DNA of 64,000 bases from NCBI GenBank assembly GCA_036873755.1, contig JAVTVY010019458.1, positions 19,367 to 83,366 on the forward strand, given 5' to 3'. Within the stretch, counting starts at the first letter, position 1. The number at the start of each line of letters is the position of its first letter. Source of the stretch: Hanleya hanleyi. Its lineage: Eukaryota; Mollusca; Polyplacophora; Lepidopleurida; Hanleyidae. The notes beneath the pieces are model-generated. The model searched no databases. It was not told the DNA's origin and saw only the letters and a program-made list of their open reading frames with translations. Positions 1 through 11,258 of the stretch are shown here, one piece after another. The translations under genes and the position numbers were made by a program.

Positions 1-588
1 CATTGCCGAATCCACTGGAAACACTGGCCCAAGTTCTAGCATCCAGAATAATTCCCGCTCTCGGATTTTTCTCTCAAATCCAAAAGAGGAATCCTGAGTA
101 GATGGATAGACGACGTCTATGATCTGAATACTAAAGTTATCCCAGCCATGGTCGGGTCCAGAAAAATGTTTACCTATAAGCAATTGCTTTTTCCTAACGG
201 ATTTTGACCACACTTCTTACAGGAAACTAAATAAATACAGTTTGTAGTAGAACAACTAAGATCAACATACGAGTTAACAGAATAGGAGTTACCAGTTAAC
301 GCCGAACTAAATGAAGCTGAAGTATTAAAGAGTGGACACGTGAGACATCCACGATGTCCACACTTGAAAATTTGAAATTATTACATGTAGAATTCGGTGC
401 TGAACAATCATCAAGCGCAATATTAAAAGGTTTGGTGTCGTGGCCTTGCTTTACTGTCAGAAATATATCTGTCATTTGGATTGAAAAGGGTCTTTCGAAC
501 TATTAGAGACTCGGCCGAGAAACCTGCACTAAGGTTCCTAGGGTCTGTCGTAATATTATTTCTTTCTGTTGTATCCATTAGGAGTGCT
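1..588. other. no gene recognised
   Basis: About 590 bases of AT-rich sequence in which I recognise no gene, RNA or repeat. Short open frames near the end are not supported by any family resemblance. Confidence 0.5.
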
Positions 589-790
589 GGGTGTGCAGGG
601 GCCCGGCCTCGGGAACAACGGGTCCACCAGCAGAATCCAGGCATAACACAGGTTAAAATTACAAGCGTCTAGTCCGTCATTCATAATTCAGCCGTCGTCC
701 ATTAGAGAATATCCGCGTCCATAATCCAAAGACCTATTCAATATTCCATATAACAGTATTAGCACCAAATTCAAAAAGACAATCATAGTA
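589..790 (+). repeat. interspersed repeat, shared with 21.1 kb and 52.6 kb
   Basis: The part at 600-660 (motif GTCCACCAGCAGAATC) matches the end of the insert in the Polinton protease gene near 52630-52685. The part at about 660-770 (motif CAAGCGTCTAGTCCGTC) matches the core of the short element at 20926-21478. The order 'GTCCACCAGCAGAATC end, then ATTACAA start' occurs both here and at 52682, which suggests that units of this family can sit head to tail. Superfamily unknown. Confidence 0.6.
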
Positions 791-882
791 TACATAAACA
801 TAGGCTTGTTTCCTGCAAGAGAGAAGCGGTCAACAGTTTTCAATGATGCCGGCAAGACATCATGATGTTCCAAAAATATCAA
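688..882 (-). pseudogene. short open frame shared with 20.65 kb; unidentified
   Basis: A 64-residue open frame on the minus strand. It contains TVDRFSLAGN followed by a hydrophobic stretch (about residues 28-50, possible membrane segment) and ends in DDG-stop. A second copy of the same coding-looking stretch lies on the plus strand at about 20650-20745, with the same frame, the same SL-x-TVDRFSLAGN motif and the same DDG-stop end. The nucleotides CTTCTCTCTTGCAG in both copies also look like a 3' splice site. It is part of an interspersed repeat. I do not recognise the protein and cannot say whether it is coding or chance. Confidence 0.25.
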
Positions 883-1480
883 ATCCGTATCGCTGATCAG
901 TAGTCTTAATCCATAATATTCGATGTAAAGTTGTCATCTAAAGAATGATGTATATCAGTCACGCTTTGATCGTGCCTGTTCATATGAATACCATGAGGAT
1001 CGTGAAGTACATGGGTTCATACGGCCCCTAGCCCTGGGTTAAGCGGAATTTCACACAAGTTACGAAACGTAACGCCATAGATCTTGCACGCTAAGTTCGT
1101 AATTTGGTATCAGCATGCGATATCTATCGCCAAATTCGAGAAACTTTGAGTGGTGGGCTTTCGGTGGAATAGCCCTGTTTTATAAGTTTCGGCGACAATG
1201 TTTTGTGACGTTGATTAAAATCGTCACATTTAACACAGGATCTAGCAAATGCTTCTAAGCGAGATATGTATACGCCATATGCAGGTCCCACTGGAATATT
1301 ACTGTCCAGAAAGGGATACTTTCAATGTCGAAATTGTAATCATCTCTTTTGTCATAAAGTCGACGAGAGAGAATGTCCGCTTCATTTTTATAGAGATATA
1401 GATCTAAATATGATGTGCCTGTAGGGCTGTCTGTAGTTTCCTTCAAATCCAGTGAAGGTGGATATATATCCTTCACCACA

Positions 1481-3048
1481 TCTGTTAGAGACTCTACGCA
1501 TATACGACTTCCAGTTGGAACATAGAGCAGGTAAACAGCACGGAAATGCTGATGGCCTTTCACGCATTCCATGTGATACTTGTGCCTACTGCACAAGGCA
1601 GGAACAGAAGGACATGCAGGATAATATCTCCATTCGAGTGATGACCAGATCCGGAAAATCACCAAACATTGGTCCAGAGCAAAAGGACTCCAACCGTCAA
1701 TTGGGTTGGCTGCATGGGAAATCCACCACAGAAATCAGGAATGCCCAGAACCAAGGCACTTCATTTTCTCCAGTCATCGCATGGAAGGAGACCGGCAAAC
1801 GACCAAAATGGTCAAATGTATCAGCAAAATGTCCAGCAACAAAAGCATACTGGAGCCACTGGGACCGCATTGAACTTAGAGATGGCATCCTCTACCGGCA
1901 TTGGTTCGGTGATGGGGGACAATCTTCCTGGCAGTTTATTGTTCCCAGATCTTGGTGGGATGACATTCTCAAAGCCATGCACAGTGACTGTAGTTCAGGA
2001 CATCTTGGGATAAACAAAACTGTTGCTCGGATCCATGGTCGATTCCACTGGGTGGGTTACCAACAAGATGTAACAGAGTGGATCAGGAAATGCGAAGAAT
2101 GCCAAGCATGTAGAGCTCCAACAAAGAAGTTCATCGCACCTATGAATCAGTATCTGACAGGAGGATCCCTGAGGGGTTTGCTCTTGACATTTTAGAACAT
2201 CTACCAGAGACTAGACGGAGGAATAAATATATTCTCGGACTATCTGATTATGTCACGCGAAGGACAGAGGCATTCCCCATGCCTGACATGGAAGCAGAAA
2301 CCATTGCTAAGATTGTCATGGATGAATTCTTCTGTAAGTTTGGTCTACCTTCTGAGAACCATTCTGACCAGGGCACTCAGTTTGAATCTAGACTGTTTCA
2401 GGGACTGTGTGACAAACTGGAAATTGCCAAAACGAGGACGACATCATATCATTCGCAAAGTGACGGACTGGTGGAACGCTTCAACAGGACTCTGGAGGAA
2501 ATGCTCAGAAAAGTTGTTGCAACCGACCAACGGAACTGGAATGAGACATTACCCATGTTTATGTTAGCCTACAGATCACCACGACATGAAAACACTGGTT
2601 TTTCCTCATGTCTGATGATGTTTGGACGTGAGATTACGCTGCCAGCGGACCTCCTGTATGGTCCACCACCGCAAGCAAAGCAAGAATTCAGTGAAGTTGA
2701 CTACGTGCAGGAAACTAGGGAAAAGCTGTGGACGGTTCATGACATATCACTAAAAACATGCACGCTGCCAGTGATAGGCAGAAACGAGTCTATGACCGCC
2801 GCGCTAACCAACACATCTACGAGGCCGGGGAAGCTGTATGGTTGCACGACAACCGTCGAAGAAAGGGGATTTCTCCAAAGTTGCAAAAACCATGGACTGG
2901 ACCATTCCTCGTGACCGGGCGACTATCAGACCTAGTTTACCGGATACAGAAGGGCCCTGCTGCTAAATCTAAAGTGGGGCACCATAACAGACTCAAACCA
3001 TATCATGGTTCTGCGCCAAACTGGTTAAAAAATACACAAAAGATGAAG
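1481..3048 (+). pseudogene. Ty3/gypsy pol fragment: RNase H end and integrase, frameshifted
   Basis: Remnant of a retrotransposon polyprotein. At about 1487-1570 is the end of RNase H (EHRAGKQHGNADGLSR). It is followed by the HHCC zinc-binding region of integrase (CEECQAC near 2090) and the DDE core (SDQGTQF at about 2365, then the conserved Glu in GLVERFNRTLEE at about 2468). A C-terminal part ends in NRLKPYHG near 3000. The reading frame changes at about 2160 and again at about 2750, so no single protein can be made. Protease, reverse transcriptase and the 5' LTR are absent; the element starts abruptly near 1480 and is 5' truncated. Family assignment to Ty3/gypsy (Metaviridae) is by these integrase and RNase H motifs, and the LTR at 5259 supports it. 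Confidence 0.85.
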
Positions 3049-3169
3049 TAGTGACATAGAATGGGGTTGACGGAGACTGGTTGGGAATCCCAAACAAAAA
3101 GGAAACAACTAAATTATTTAACACAGGTGGTTCTCATAACTAAGATTCCTCCTATCATATTTTTCACAG

Positions 3170-3772
3170 ATGCGTGATGATGGCCCCCCATGGAGGTGTT
3201 GGGAGTGTCCCATCTGCCGCAGACGTTTTCATGCTTGGCGACAACTAGAGAGGCATAAAAAAGATGCACATGGACCCATCGTCCAGTGTAGTGAATGTGC
3301 ACATGCGGTTCCTGCATCCAGCGTGTACATGCTTAAAAAGCATGTTGACAAGTATCATGCCAGGTTACAGGTGGCCACTGAACACCGACCACATCGGGGA
3401 TACTCTCCACACAGCCCTGAAAGATGCCACCAATCCAGTAGTTGGGAGGAAATGCCAACTGTCAAGCCGGCGGCCCGACCAAGATCAGTGGTGAGTCTAG
3501 ATGTGCCCCGGGTCTATCACATCCCCCAAAAGAGTGCGAAGTCCTGCACCGTGAGCAGACCACCATCTCATAAAACATCCAGGGCTCATGAAACCAGCAA
3601 CAAGGGAGGACCACCACAGACAGTACCAACCTCCCGAAAACGGACGACCAAAGGGAACCCTCCCGAAAAGCCGGTCTGGTACAGTTGGCCTCCTCTTCCT
3701 CCTCCTCCTCCTCCTACTCCGACTCCTCCGACCCCGACACAGCACCTGAGGTGGTCCTCCACAGTTTCGTAG
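3170..3772 (+). CDS. C2H2 zinc-finger ORF downstream of gypsy pol
   Basis: 200-residue open frame lying 120 bases after the integrase, on the same strand and before the 3' LTR, so it belongs to the retroelement. Residues 9-33 form a classical C2H2 finger (C-x2-C-x12-H-x4-H; CPICRRRF). A second C2H2-like pair follows (CSEC...HVDKYH, about residues 40-64). The rest is basic and Pro/Ser-rich, ending in a Pro-Thr tract. The position is where envelope-type or accessory genes sit in LTR elements. The fingers could bind DNA or RNA, but this is inference. It is uninterrupted although the integrase before it is broken. I do not recognise a named family. Confidence 0.6.
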   Translation: MRDDGPPWRCWECPICRRRFHAWRQLERHKKDAHGPIVQCSECAHAVPASSVYMLKKHVDKYHARLQVATEHRPHRGYSPHSPERCHQSSSWEEMPTVKPAARPRSVVSLDVPRVYHIPQKSAKSCTVSRPPSHKTSRAHETSNKGGPPQTVPTSRKRTTKGNPPEKPVWYSWPPLPPPPPPTPTPPTPTQHLRWSSTVS

Positions 3773-4358
3773 TAATGGCCCCTGTCTAATTTCATAATAC
3801 GATAGACTGCCCTTGTTCTGCTACATCATAATTCTTCTTAATAGCTTATATCTATAATACCATCCTATTCAGCATTATCAGCGCTGCAAAAGAGTACGTA
3901 CAAATCGAGTGCTGGCTTCGTCTACACGCTGATCGGGATCATGGAGTAAATTTTGCCCTGCCTCAGTTATGCCCCTTGGGTGTGCCTAAAAATCGGGACT
4001 CATTTACGGGAAGAAAATCTGACAAAAAACGGGCAGGTTGACACCCACTTTTGTTTGCCTTTTTAAGTTGAGACCGGACCAGGGAACGTGAGTAAGAAGT
4101 TTAATTGAAATCGCTCTTAGATTTTTCTGGAAATTGAGCCGAATTTGACCATTTTTCGACATTTTTAAGGGGTTTTCTAGGAAAAATGAAGCAAGCATGG
4201 AGGAGAATGTTCGAGTTTAATTTTTCTATAACATAGCAGTGTTATATCTTAAAATAATAGTTTCATCATGCTCTTTCAGAAAATATATACATATAAGTGA
4301 TTTGGGTTGGAGGTTTGACGACAACTGGTAACCGAAAAACGGACCCATAGTCTATTTC

Positions 4359-4919
4359 ATGCCGAATGGAAGAATCCCTGGAGTGCACCCTGAAACCACA
4401 GGAGAAATTGAGAGAGAGGCACCCAACATCGACTCTGTGGTACCATCAACACCAGAACTACTTATATCTTTATTTGCAACCCCTGAGAGAGTTACATCCA
4501 TGTCTCAGGAGGTCCAGTCACCACCACCAACACCTGTCACGACACCTACTACGCCCACTGCAGCATCACCTCAAACTGTCCAGTATACCTTGCAGGCCAT
4601 TCCACCGGCTATCAACTACAACCCGCAGAGGTTAGACCCGGAAGGACCACCAGCTGGGGGTCGTTATGAGTTCCTGCATAACGATCCCAGGATCTTCTTT
4701 CTTGGTGCCCCGAGATTGTACTCCGAAACCTTCCCCGCCAGCCACCTGAGAACAGTGAGGAAACAGGCCCTCGAAAGATCACGCGGGCCTACGCGACATG
4801 TGCAGCATGTCCCCCCGGGAGTGAGTGCCATTATGCGCACTGAGAGAGCAGTTCTTCCAGATGGGAGAGTATATGAACTGAGCACCACCTGGGGGTGCAA
4901 GATCCACGAGCCAGAGTGA
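4359..4919 (+). CDS. unidentified Pro/Thr-rich ORF of the gypsy element
   Basis: 186-residue open frame between the zinc-finger ORF and the 3' LTR. The N-terminal half is rich in Pro, Thr and Ser (about residues 45-75). The C-terminal half is more globular, with GGRYEFLHNDPRIFFLG and many Arg. No signal peptide or membrane segment is visible, so it is not an obvious envelope protein. I do not recognise it. Its open frame, composition and place argue for a third gene of the retroelement. The 590 bases before it (3773-4358) hold nothing I can identify. Confidence 0.4.
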   Translation: MPNGRIPGVHPETTGEIEREAPNIDSVVPSTPELLISLFATPERVTSMSQEVQSPPPTPVTTPTTPTAASPQTVQYTLQAIPPAINYNPQRLDPEGPPAGGRYEFLHNDPRIFFLGAPRLYSETFPASHLRTVRKQALERSRGPTRHVQHVPPGVSAIMRTERAVLPDGRVYELSTTWGCKIHEPE

Positions 4920-5241
4920 TGCGTGGTCAAGGCACCCAAACAGAAAGCAGCTGACATCGACAATAGAAAGAAATGGACTGGAGTGTTAATTTTTCAAAGT
5001 TTATTGCTATACAATTTTATTATACATGTGTCAAACTACCGTCCAAGTTATATTTGAAGACTGTTTCATCAATTGAATTGTGATACTCTGGACATTCCAT
5101 TGAAGGACAATACTTCTTATGAACATTTAATTCGAGAAGAATAATCCTGATCATTTTATCTGTATATATATTCAAATTAAATGTTGTTAAATTTCAACGA
5201 TACCATCTGTGGGTCCTCTTTATGTTCGGGACGAACATATT
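4920..5241. other. untranslated internal region of the gypsy element
   Basis: AT-rich stretch between the last ORF and the polypurine tract; no gene or motif recognised. Confidence 0.4.
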
Positions 5242-5244
5242 TAA

Positions 5245-5258
5245 TTGGGTGGGGGTGA
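5245..5258 (+). other. polypurine tract
   Basis: GGGTGGGGGTGA lies directly before TGTGGCGAG, the presumed first bases of the 3' LTR. This is the standard arrangement of the plus-strand primer of LTR retrotransposons. Confidence 0.6.
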
Positions 5259-5966
5259 TGTGGCGAGTTCTGGTCAGTCGATCGACAACAACAACAACAA
5301 CGACATGGAAAAAACCTCCCTGACGAGAAATCCAGTGTTTCCCGAGAACCTATCTCTATCCAGTATAAAAGTATGTGTCCGCTAAGTATTTGTGGTGTAC
5401 CTAGTAAACCCGACAATGTTTATAAGCTGAGATAGTCTGGTGAAGCTAAATTTTATTTGCCTTCCCGCTCAGTAGAAATGCAAACCGTCATGTTGTTTTC
5501 ACTGAGCTGCATGAGATCATCGCCAGCCAATCAGTGACGAACTACCAGCAATGATGTCACTCAGCGAATCAGCACTGCTTGGATGTTGGTCGTGCTATGT
5601 TGGTCGGAGGGTATATATAGCGCGGACAAACGAGGATCGTCAGTCGTGTCTGGGACTCACAACTGGACACGTCTTTAACTCTGACGGCACTAATTGCGGT
5701 ACCACCAGCAAAACCAACAACCAAGGCACAAATCTCCAAACAGCCACACCAGATAACCTATACTTGGGTTGGAAATATTTATTTAACCATAGTTGTTGTT
5801 GTTGAACCATCAAGTGGGACCATTTATATGGGTAATCACACACAATGGCGATACCATAACATAAACAAACAACAGAAAACCACCCTGTGTTTTGAGAGAA
5901 TAAATCTATCTTTATGGTTGTTACGTATCAACTTGGTGTATATTTGGGTTTACCAATCGTAACCAA
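5259..5966 (+). repeat. 3' LTR of the gypsy element
   Basis: Starts TGTGG immediately after the polypurine tract. It contains a TATA box (TATATATA, 5612-5619) suited to the LTR promoter and a polyadenylation signal AATAAA (5899-5904) about 290 bases further on, giving the U3-R-U5 order. The right edge is not exact because the 5' LTR is missing from the window; it lies between about 5930 and 5966. A small (AAC)n run is at 5283-5303. Confidence 0.65.
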
Positions 5967-6395
5967 CCACTGGGACCACCTACCATCAACAGGTGACCGT
6001 CGACCGTCAACAGTAAACATCAGTCTGTGGCCGTCAACATAAACATCAGTCTGTGACCGTCGTTGTCAACAGTGACATTATCACCACCTACCTGTAAACT
6101 ATCCCCAGTCATACCAGCTAATACACTGTCAGCATTGACCGTCAACGTGTAACCGTTCATATATCGATAACCGTCAACCAGTGACCGTCAATTGAACCGT
6201 GACCATAACAAGTGACCATCTACAATACATCAATATTACCATCAACAGTCACCGTCTAATGTCAAGTAGTAATCGCTGACCATCAGATAACCATCAACCA
6301 TATCCCAGGGTTATCAGCCAGCGACCATTGACCAATTACTGATAAATGGTATTGCTGACCGCCGACCACTGACCACCGACCACGCTACAATAAAT
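5960..6395 (+). repeat. degenerate minisatellite of GACCGTCAAC type
   Basis: Many imperfect copies of a 9-11-base motif (ACCGTCAAC, ACCATCAAC, GTGACCGTC) run through about 430 bases. Units are irregular in length and order. No coding potential. Confidence 0.75.
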
Positions 6396-7183
6396 TATCA
6401 AAAAGTTGTATGTGGGTGGGAGAGCAAACAAGATTGTCTAAACTGTTTATTTCTAGTAATAAAACAATATAATTACTCCTGTGAATTCAAGAAAGCAGAT
6501 TTAAATATTACCGCTTTAATAAATAAATTTCGCAACAACTTTCAGGCAGACAAATACATCTCTCAAATGCAAAATACGCAAGACAATTTTCATGTCAGTT
6601 TGATGTAAGATGTCAGTTTTCGGGGGGTGGGGGTGGGGGGGTTGGGGGGGGGTGAGTTAGGTAAAAATTGGGAATTTATAGTTTTATTTTTTTCTTTATT
6701 AATTTTTATTTGTTCTGTCTAATGTACTTCGTATTAATAGAGACGTGCATGTTCTTCACATGTCATAGTACACCGTGTGTCTCCTTATGAAGGCAATATA
6801 TATGTATATATTTACCGAACGTATATATATATGTATCCATCGTATATATATTGCTATATACATGGGTATGTATATAACATGTATACGTATATACGTGTGC
6901 AGGTTTAAATTTATGGACGTGTTAATGTACAGAAATGTTCATCGTTACATTATGCGATAATATATACGTATACAAAAATATGAAAAATGTCATAGGAGAA
7001 TGGAACAGGTCTTATGTATTTGGTATGTTTTTCGTGTGTCATATTGATGGAGGTCATATATGTGTGTCTACGTGTACGTACTTGTTCATATTTCTTTGGA
7101 CGCATACCGTCTCTTGTTTTCGTTCCGTATGTGTATATATGTTAACTGAATAAAAAAAATGAATAAATAAATAAATAAAATAA
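6396..7183. other. AT-rich sequence with G-run and (AAAT)n tract
   Basis: No gene seen. 6622-6654 is almost pure G with five or more G-runs on the plus strand. 6790-6900 is rich in TATATA and 7150-7186 is an (AAAT)n microsatellite. Open frames here encode only Ile/Tyr-rich translations of the AT repeats. Confidence 0.6.
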
Positions 7184-10100
7184 ATGAGCATAAAACAAGG
7201 AACTGATTTCCACCCAATATTGATACTGATACAATTTTGATGGGAATTAAGAACGGGGCACACAAGAGAAATATTTCACATGATACTTACTACACATTGA
7301 TGTTCCGACATATTCTTACCTAGACACAAGCGTAATGTCCCATATTCACTAATTAAGGGAACGGAAGTTATTTCCTTATTCCTTATTCCCGTTTCGATAT
7401 TCTAAATCGCGCTATGTGAAAGTAGTAACCTTCATGAAAATTGATATATTTCGACAACCATTATGTCTTTCATAACACGAATAGGACCATGTTTTCTCCA
7501 ATAAATTTTCTTTCCTGTGAATATAAATTTGAGAAGAATGCTTCAAAATGTGTGCGAAGAAGTACATTTCAGAAGTACCCAGAAATCGAATTTGCTCCAC
7601 TTTTAGTGTGGTCTAGATATCTTCCTACTACATTTATCTTTGGGTGTTTAACTTGGAGATGCCATACCCTCCGAGACAGCGCTAAATGGGTGATTGGGAG
7701 CAACAAATAGAGCAGGTGTAAATTGACCATATACAGATAATACCCATTTAGCGCTGTCTCGGAGAGTATGGCATCTCCAAGTTAAAGACCCAAAAATGGG
7801 TCAGAAAGATAGATAAATGTATTGGGAAGATATCTAGACCACTCTAAAAGTGGCGCAAATTCGACTCATGGGTGATTGGGAGCAACAAATAGAGTCGGTG
7901 TAAATTGACCATACCTATTTAACGCTGTCTCGGAGGGTATGGCATCTCCAAGTTAAACACCCCAAAATGAGTCAGAAAGATAGATAAATGTATTAGGAAG
8001 ATATCTAGATCACACTAAAAGTGGAGCAAATTCTATTTCTGGGTGATTGGGGGCAACAAATAGAGTCGGTGTAAATTGACCATATCCAGATAATACCCAT
8101 TTAGCGCTATCTCGGAGGGTATGGCATCTCCAAGTTAAACACCCAAAAATGGGTCAGAACGATAGATAAATGTATTAGGAATATATCTAGACCACTCTGA
8201 AAGTGGCGCAAATTCGAATTCTGGGTGATTGGGAGCAACAAATACAGACCCTTACTTAATAGCACACAGTTTGAAGCATTCTTCTCAAATTTATATTCAC
8301 GGGGAAGAAAATTTATTGGGGAAAACATGGTCCTATTCGTGTAATGAAAAACATAATGGTTGTCGAAATATATCGATTTTCATGAAGGATACTTTCACAT
8401 AGCGCGATTTAGAATATCGAAACGGGAATAAGGAATAAGGAAATAAGTTCCGCGCCGTCACTAATTAAGCTATTTGACAAGTAAAAACGTGAAATGTGGG
8501 GGTACTGGCATACTGGAGGAACGGGGTGAAGACTATGACAGGGAAAACGATGGATGACCAGTTTTTTGGGGGGAGGCGATTGTCGATATTAAATCGTTCA
8601 ATGTTGCTCTTACGTTTATCTCTTTGTCCGATTTCTTACAAATGTCTCGGGGCAGCGAGTTATTTAATCGATGAAAGCCAGAATAACATTTATACATAAC
8701 ACAAGCCTTCATTTGGAGAATAGATTATTATTATTATTGACACCATTTTACAATCAATTTTGGCTGATTTTGTTAATAAATTATTATCTAAATGTGTTCT
8801 GGAATGTTCTACTCTTTTGTCACTGTGACAAACCCCATGAGTCAGTCAACTTGCCCTTTGTGAATGGAAATCGTATTTCGTGGATTTTGCAGAGATAAGT
8901 ATAGATAACATGATGGTCATTTTTAGGTAACTGGTCATGGCCATGATTACCAGATTTGAAGATCAAGAAATAATCCCAAAATAACGAAAATACTGTTATA
9001 CGATCACTTTCTATATGACAAATATATCTCCAAATTTGAAGAATTTGCAAAAATGCTAACGATGGGCCTACAATGAGTAGCAATGACGTGGGGAAGATTG
9101 ATTTTGGAAAAAAATAGCACATTACCTGTTGGGTGATTGCGTCATGCCCCACATGTTATCTCCTACAGTCACGGGGTAAACTATTTTCAAACAAAACCAT
9201 ATCACCACCCATTGGCATGGACGCGTGCACTCTGATCCCTTCATAATACAGCCCAGAAACACGAGCCGAGGTAAGGCTTACTTTATTGTATAGCTAGAAA
9301 TATTGAGTTGACAAATAAATGGTACGCACATTTCAGAAAGATCCCCATGAACATCACTTATAATTCCAAAACTTTCTGGTAGAGGGTTACACAAACAAAA
9401 GCCAAAATCTGACCTTATGTACTTTTACAAGTTAATAATTTTGTTCATTGATAATCGCTCACGGAAATATTATTTACTAAATAAAAATCAGTGGTGTACA
9501 CTATTATGCTGTACTTTAAAGCTTTCAGTTTCCTTTTTCTTCCAATTCTCTTCATTTCTTCAACCACAAACATGACAAATGACATGCAATTACTTTACTG
9601 AAGCAGCAAACGTTGTATTGAGTTAAATATATCAGTGACTGAAAACAAATAAAGAAAAATACAAATTCGGAAAAGAAATACGTTGAACTTCCTTTGGAAT
9701 TTATGCCGTCAACGTAACGCCAGTGTGACGGCCAGTGAAGCATAAGTTGCACCGTGCAATACATCATTTCCCAAATACACGTTGTTGAAGTTTTCTCCTC
9801 TCTATGCGCGAACATGCGCCAGATTGTGGAGCTAAATCTCAGTCTGTGGAGAGGAAACTCATTTCGCAGATTCCACCGAAAAAGAGGGTAGGGCTTACTC
9901 TATGGCGAATTTCGTGACGAGAATCGGATGTACGCGGTCATTTTTGGTATTGCTGAATGCCCAATAGCTACTGTCAGTTCTCTTGGTTTATGAAAATAAC
10001 CTAACCGTAGAAATAAAGATTGAAGCGAAATATTTCTAGCGAGATGTGATATGACCTTGAGCAATTTTAACCTCATTTTGGATGAAATAATTGCGAGAGA

Positions 10101-10815
10101 CCATCGACCATGGCATTTTCTCCTGTATATGCTTGGACCAATTTAGCACCTTCGAGTTGGAGTCAAATGTGGAGGAGCTGTTATCAGTTTGCTAATCATA
10201 CATCCGTTTTAACAATTTCGTTGAAAATTTGGAAAAACAGATCGGAAAAAATCGTACTTTGCATTCAAAATGCAGCGGCTTGGACTTCCAATACGCACAT
10301 TGTCAGACTCGGATGTAGAGAACATGCTCAAACCTTTTGGGTTTCGACATACGACTGAATTGCCGTAGCTCTTGGACTCAAATTGAATATTGGAAATGTA
10401 CTCATTTTGGCATCTGAATTAATATTTGACAAATTCAGCCTCTCATAAAATTAGGAACTCCCGCTCATAGCAACTGGTTGTCGTGGTAACCGTTTCAGCT
10501 TTAGTATCATATTATCATAAACAATTTAATTCCTGATTCACAGCACAGTAAGGAATGGCGAAGGTTAAAAACCTCGTTTTGATTATTATTATTGGTATAT
10601 TGTAGTAGTAGAAGCAGCGTTATTTGAACTTTTTCCTCCGGGATCTGTCCCTAATATCATTCTGGAATGGCGACATAGAAACTTGCACATGTTACAGTAT
10701 GAAATATACATTTCATGTTCCCGCTTCAGAGAGCGTTAAATTTCGATTTGGAGTTCCAAGTCGCATTGTCCACTATACTGCAAATTACTGACAACCCAGC
10801 CCATGATTCCCTTGC
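7184..10815 (+). repeat. left arm of large inverted duplication
   Basis: This 3.6-kb segment is repeated in reverse orientation at about 17600-19709. Matching landmarks are GCATAAAACAAGGAAC (7188 and 19680), AATAGATTATTATTATTATT (8718 and 19280), the CATGCGC region near 9790/18520 and CCACTATACTGC near 10770/17633. The arms are diverged by many substitutions and small indels. The left arm is longer because it holds a MULE-like insertion and extra sequence. No transposase or other gene is recognisable in either arm. Confidence 0.8.
7357..8457 (+). mobile_element. MULE-like non-autonomous element (1.1 kb)
   Basis: Terminal inverted repeats of roughly 200 bp (left GGAACGGAAGTTATTTCC, right end the inverse of a GGCGCGGAACTTATTTCC-type sequence) enclose a core of three direct repeats of about 180 bp (7690-8240; motif GGCATCTCCAAGTTAAA) and one partly inverted unit. 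It is flanked by the 11-bp direct repeat TCACTAATTAA (7346-7356 and 8458-8468). The matching place in the right arm of the inverted duplication (about 19527-19537) has a single uninterrupted copy of that site, so the insertion is proven by comparison. Target length and long TIRs suggest Mutator-like; no transposase is present. Confidence 0.85.
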
Positions 10816-10875
10816 CATTTTTTACTACTTTGCAGCCAAAGTTGATGCCTTTGCGGTCAGACAAAGCTCGTATTC

Positions 10876-11258
10876 GCATTTTTCAGACAATCAGGTACCA
10901 TTCCAAGCTTGAAAGACAGGTTTATAATATGAGCAAGAGGAACAGAAACAGAAGAAGCTACAAGTTTTACAATTAACATAGAAATATTATCCACCCCTGG
11001 CGCAGCCGATTTCAAGCACACAATAACATTCTGAACATCATTTGGAGTTGTTGGAGAACATTTAAAACTTTCAGCAGGTGCAGGGTCAAGGAATTCGCCA
11101 AACTTCTTTGCAACCGGAGGAATTTCTGAGTCTAGGTTAGACGCTAGCGAGCTAAAATATTCGTTGAATTTATTAGCAATGGTATGGCTGCCGGTTATCT
11201 CTTCACCATTAAATTAAAAAGATATTAGGTAGAGACGCGTTTTTCTTTCGATTCATTA
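10876..11258 (-). mobile_element. older LINE copy, 3' piece of the split element
   Basis: Homologous to 12853-13226 of the LINE next to it. It stops exactly where the homologous sequence resumes at 13765, so this is one LINE copy cut in two by a later insertion. The reverse transcriptase part is missing on this side. Translated frames are broken. Confidence 0.8.

Noticed and set aside
6775..7153. Ile/Tyr-rich open frames
   Set aside because: Arise from TATATA-rich low-complexity DNA.
9552..9815. Open frame similar to 18522-18740 in the other arm
   Set aside because: The similarity is explained by the inverted duplication; indels shift the frame between arms, so no sign of protein conservation.
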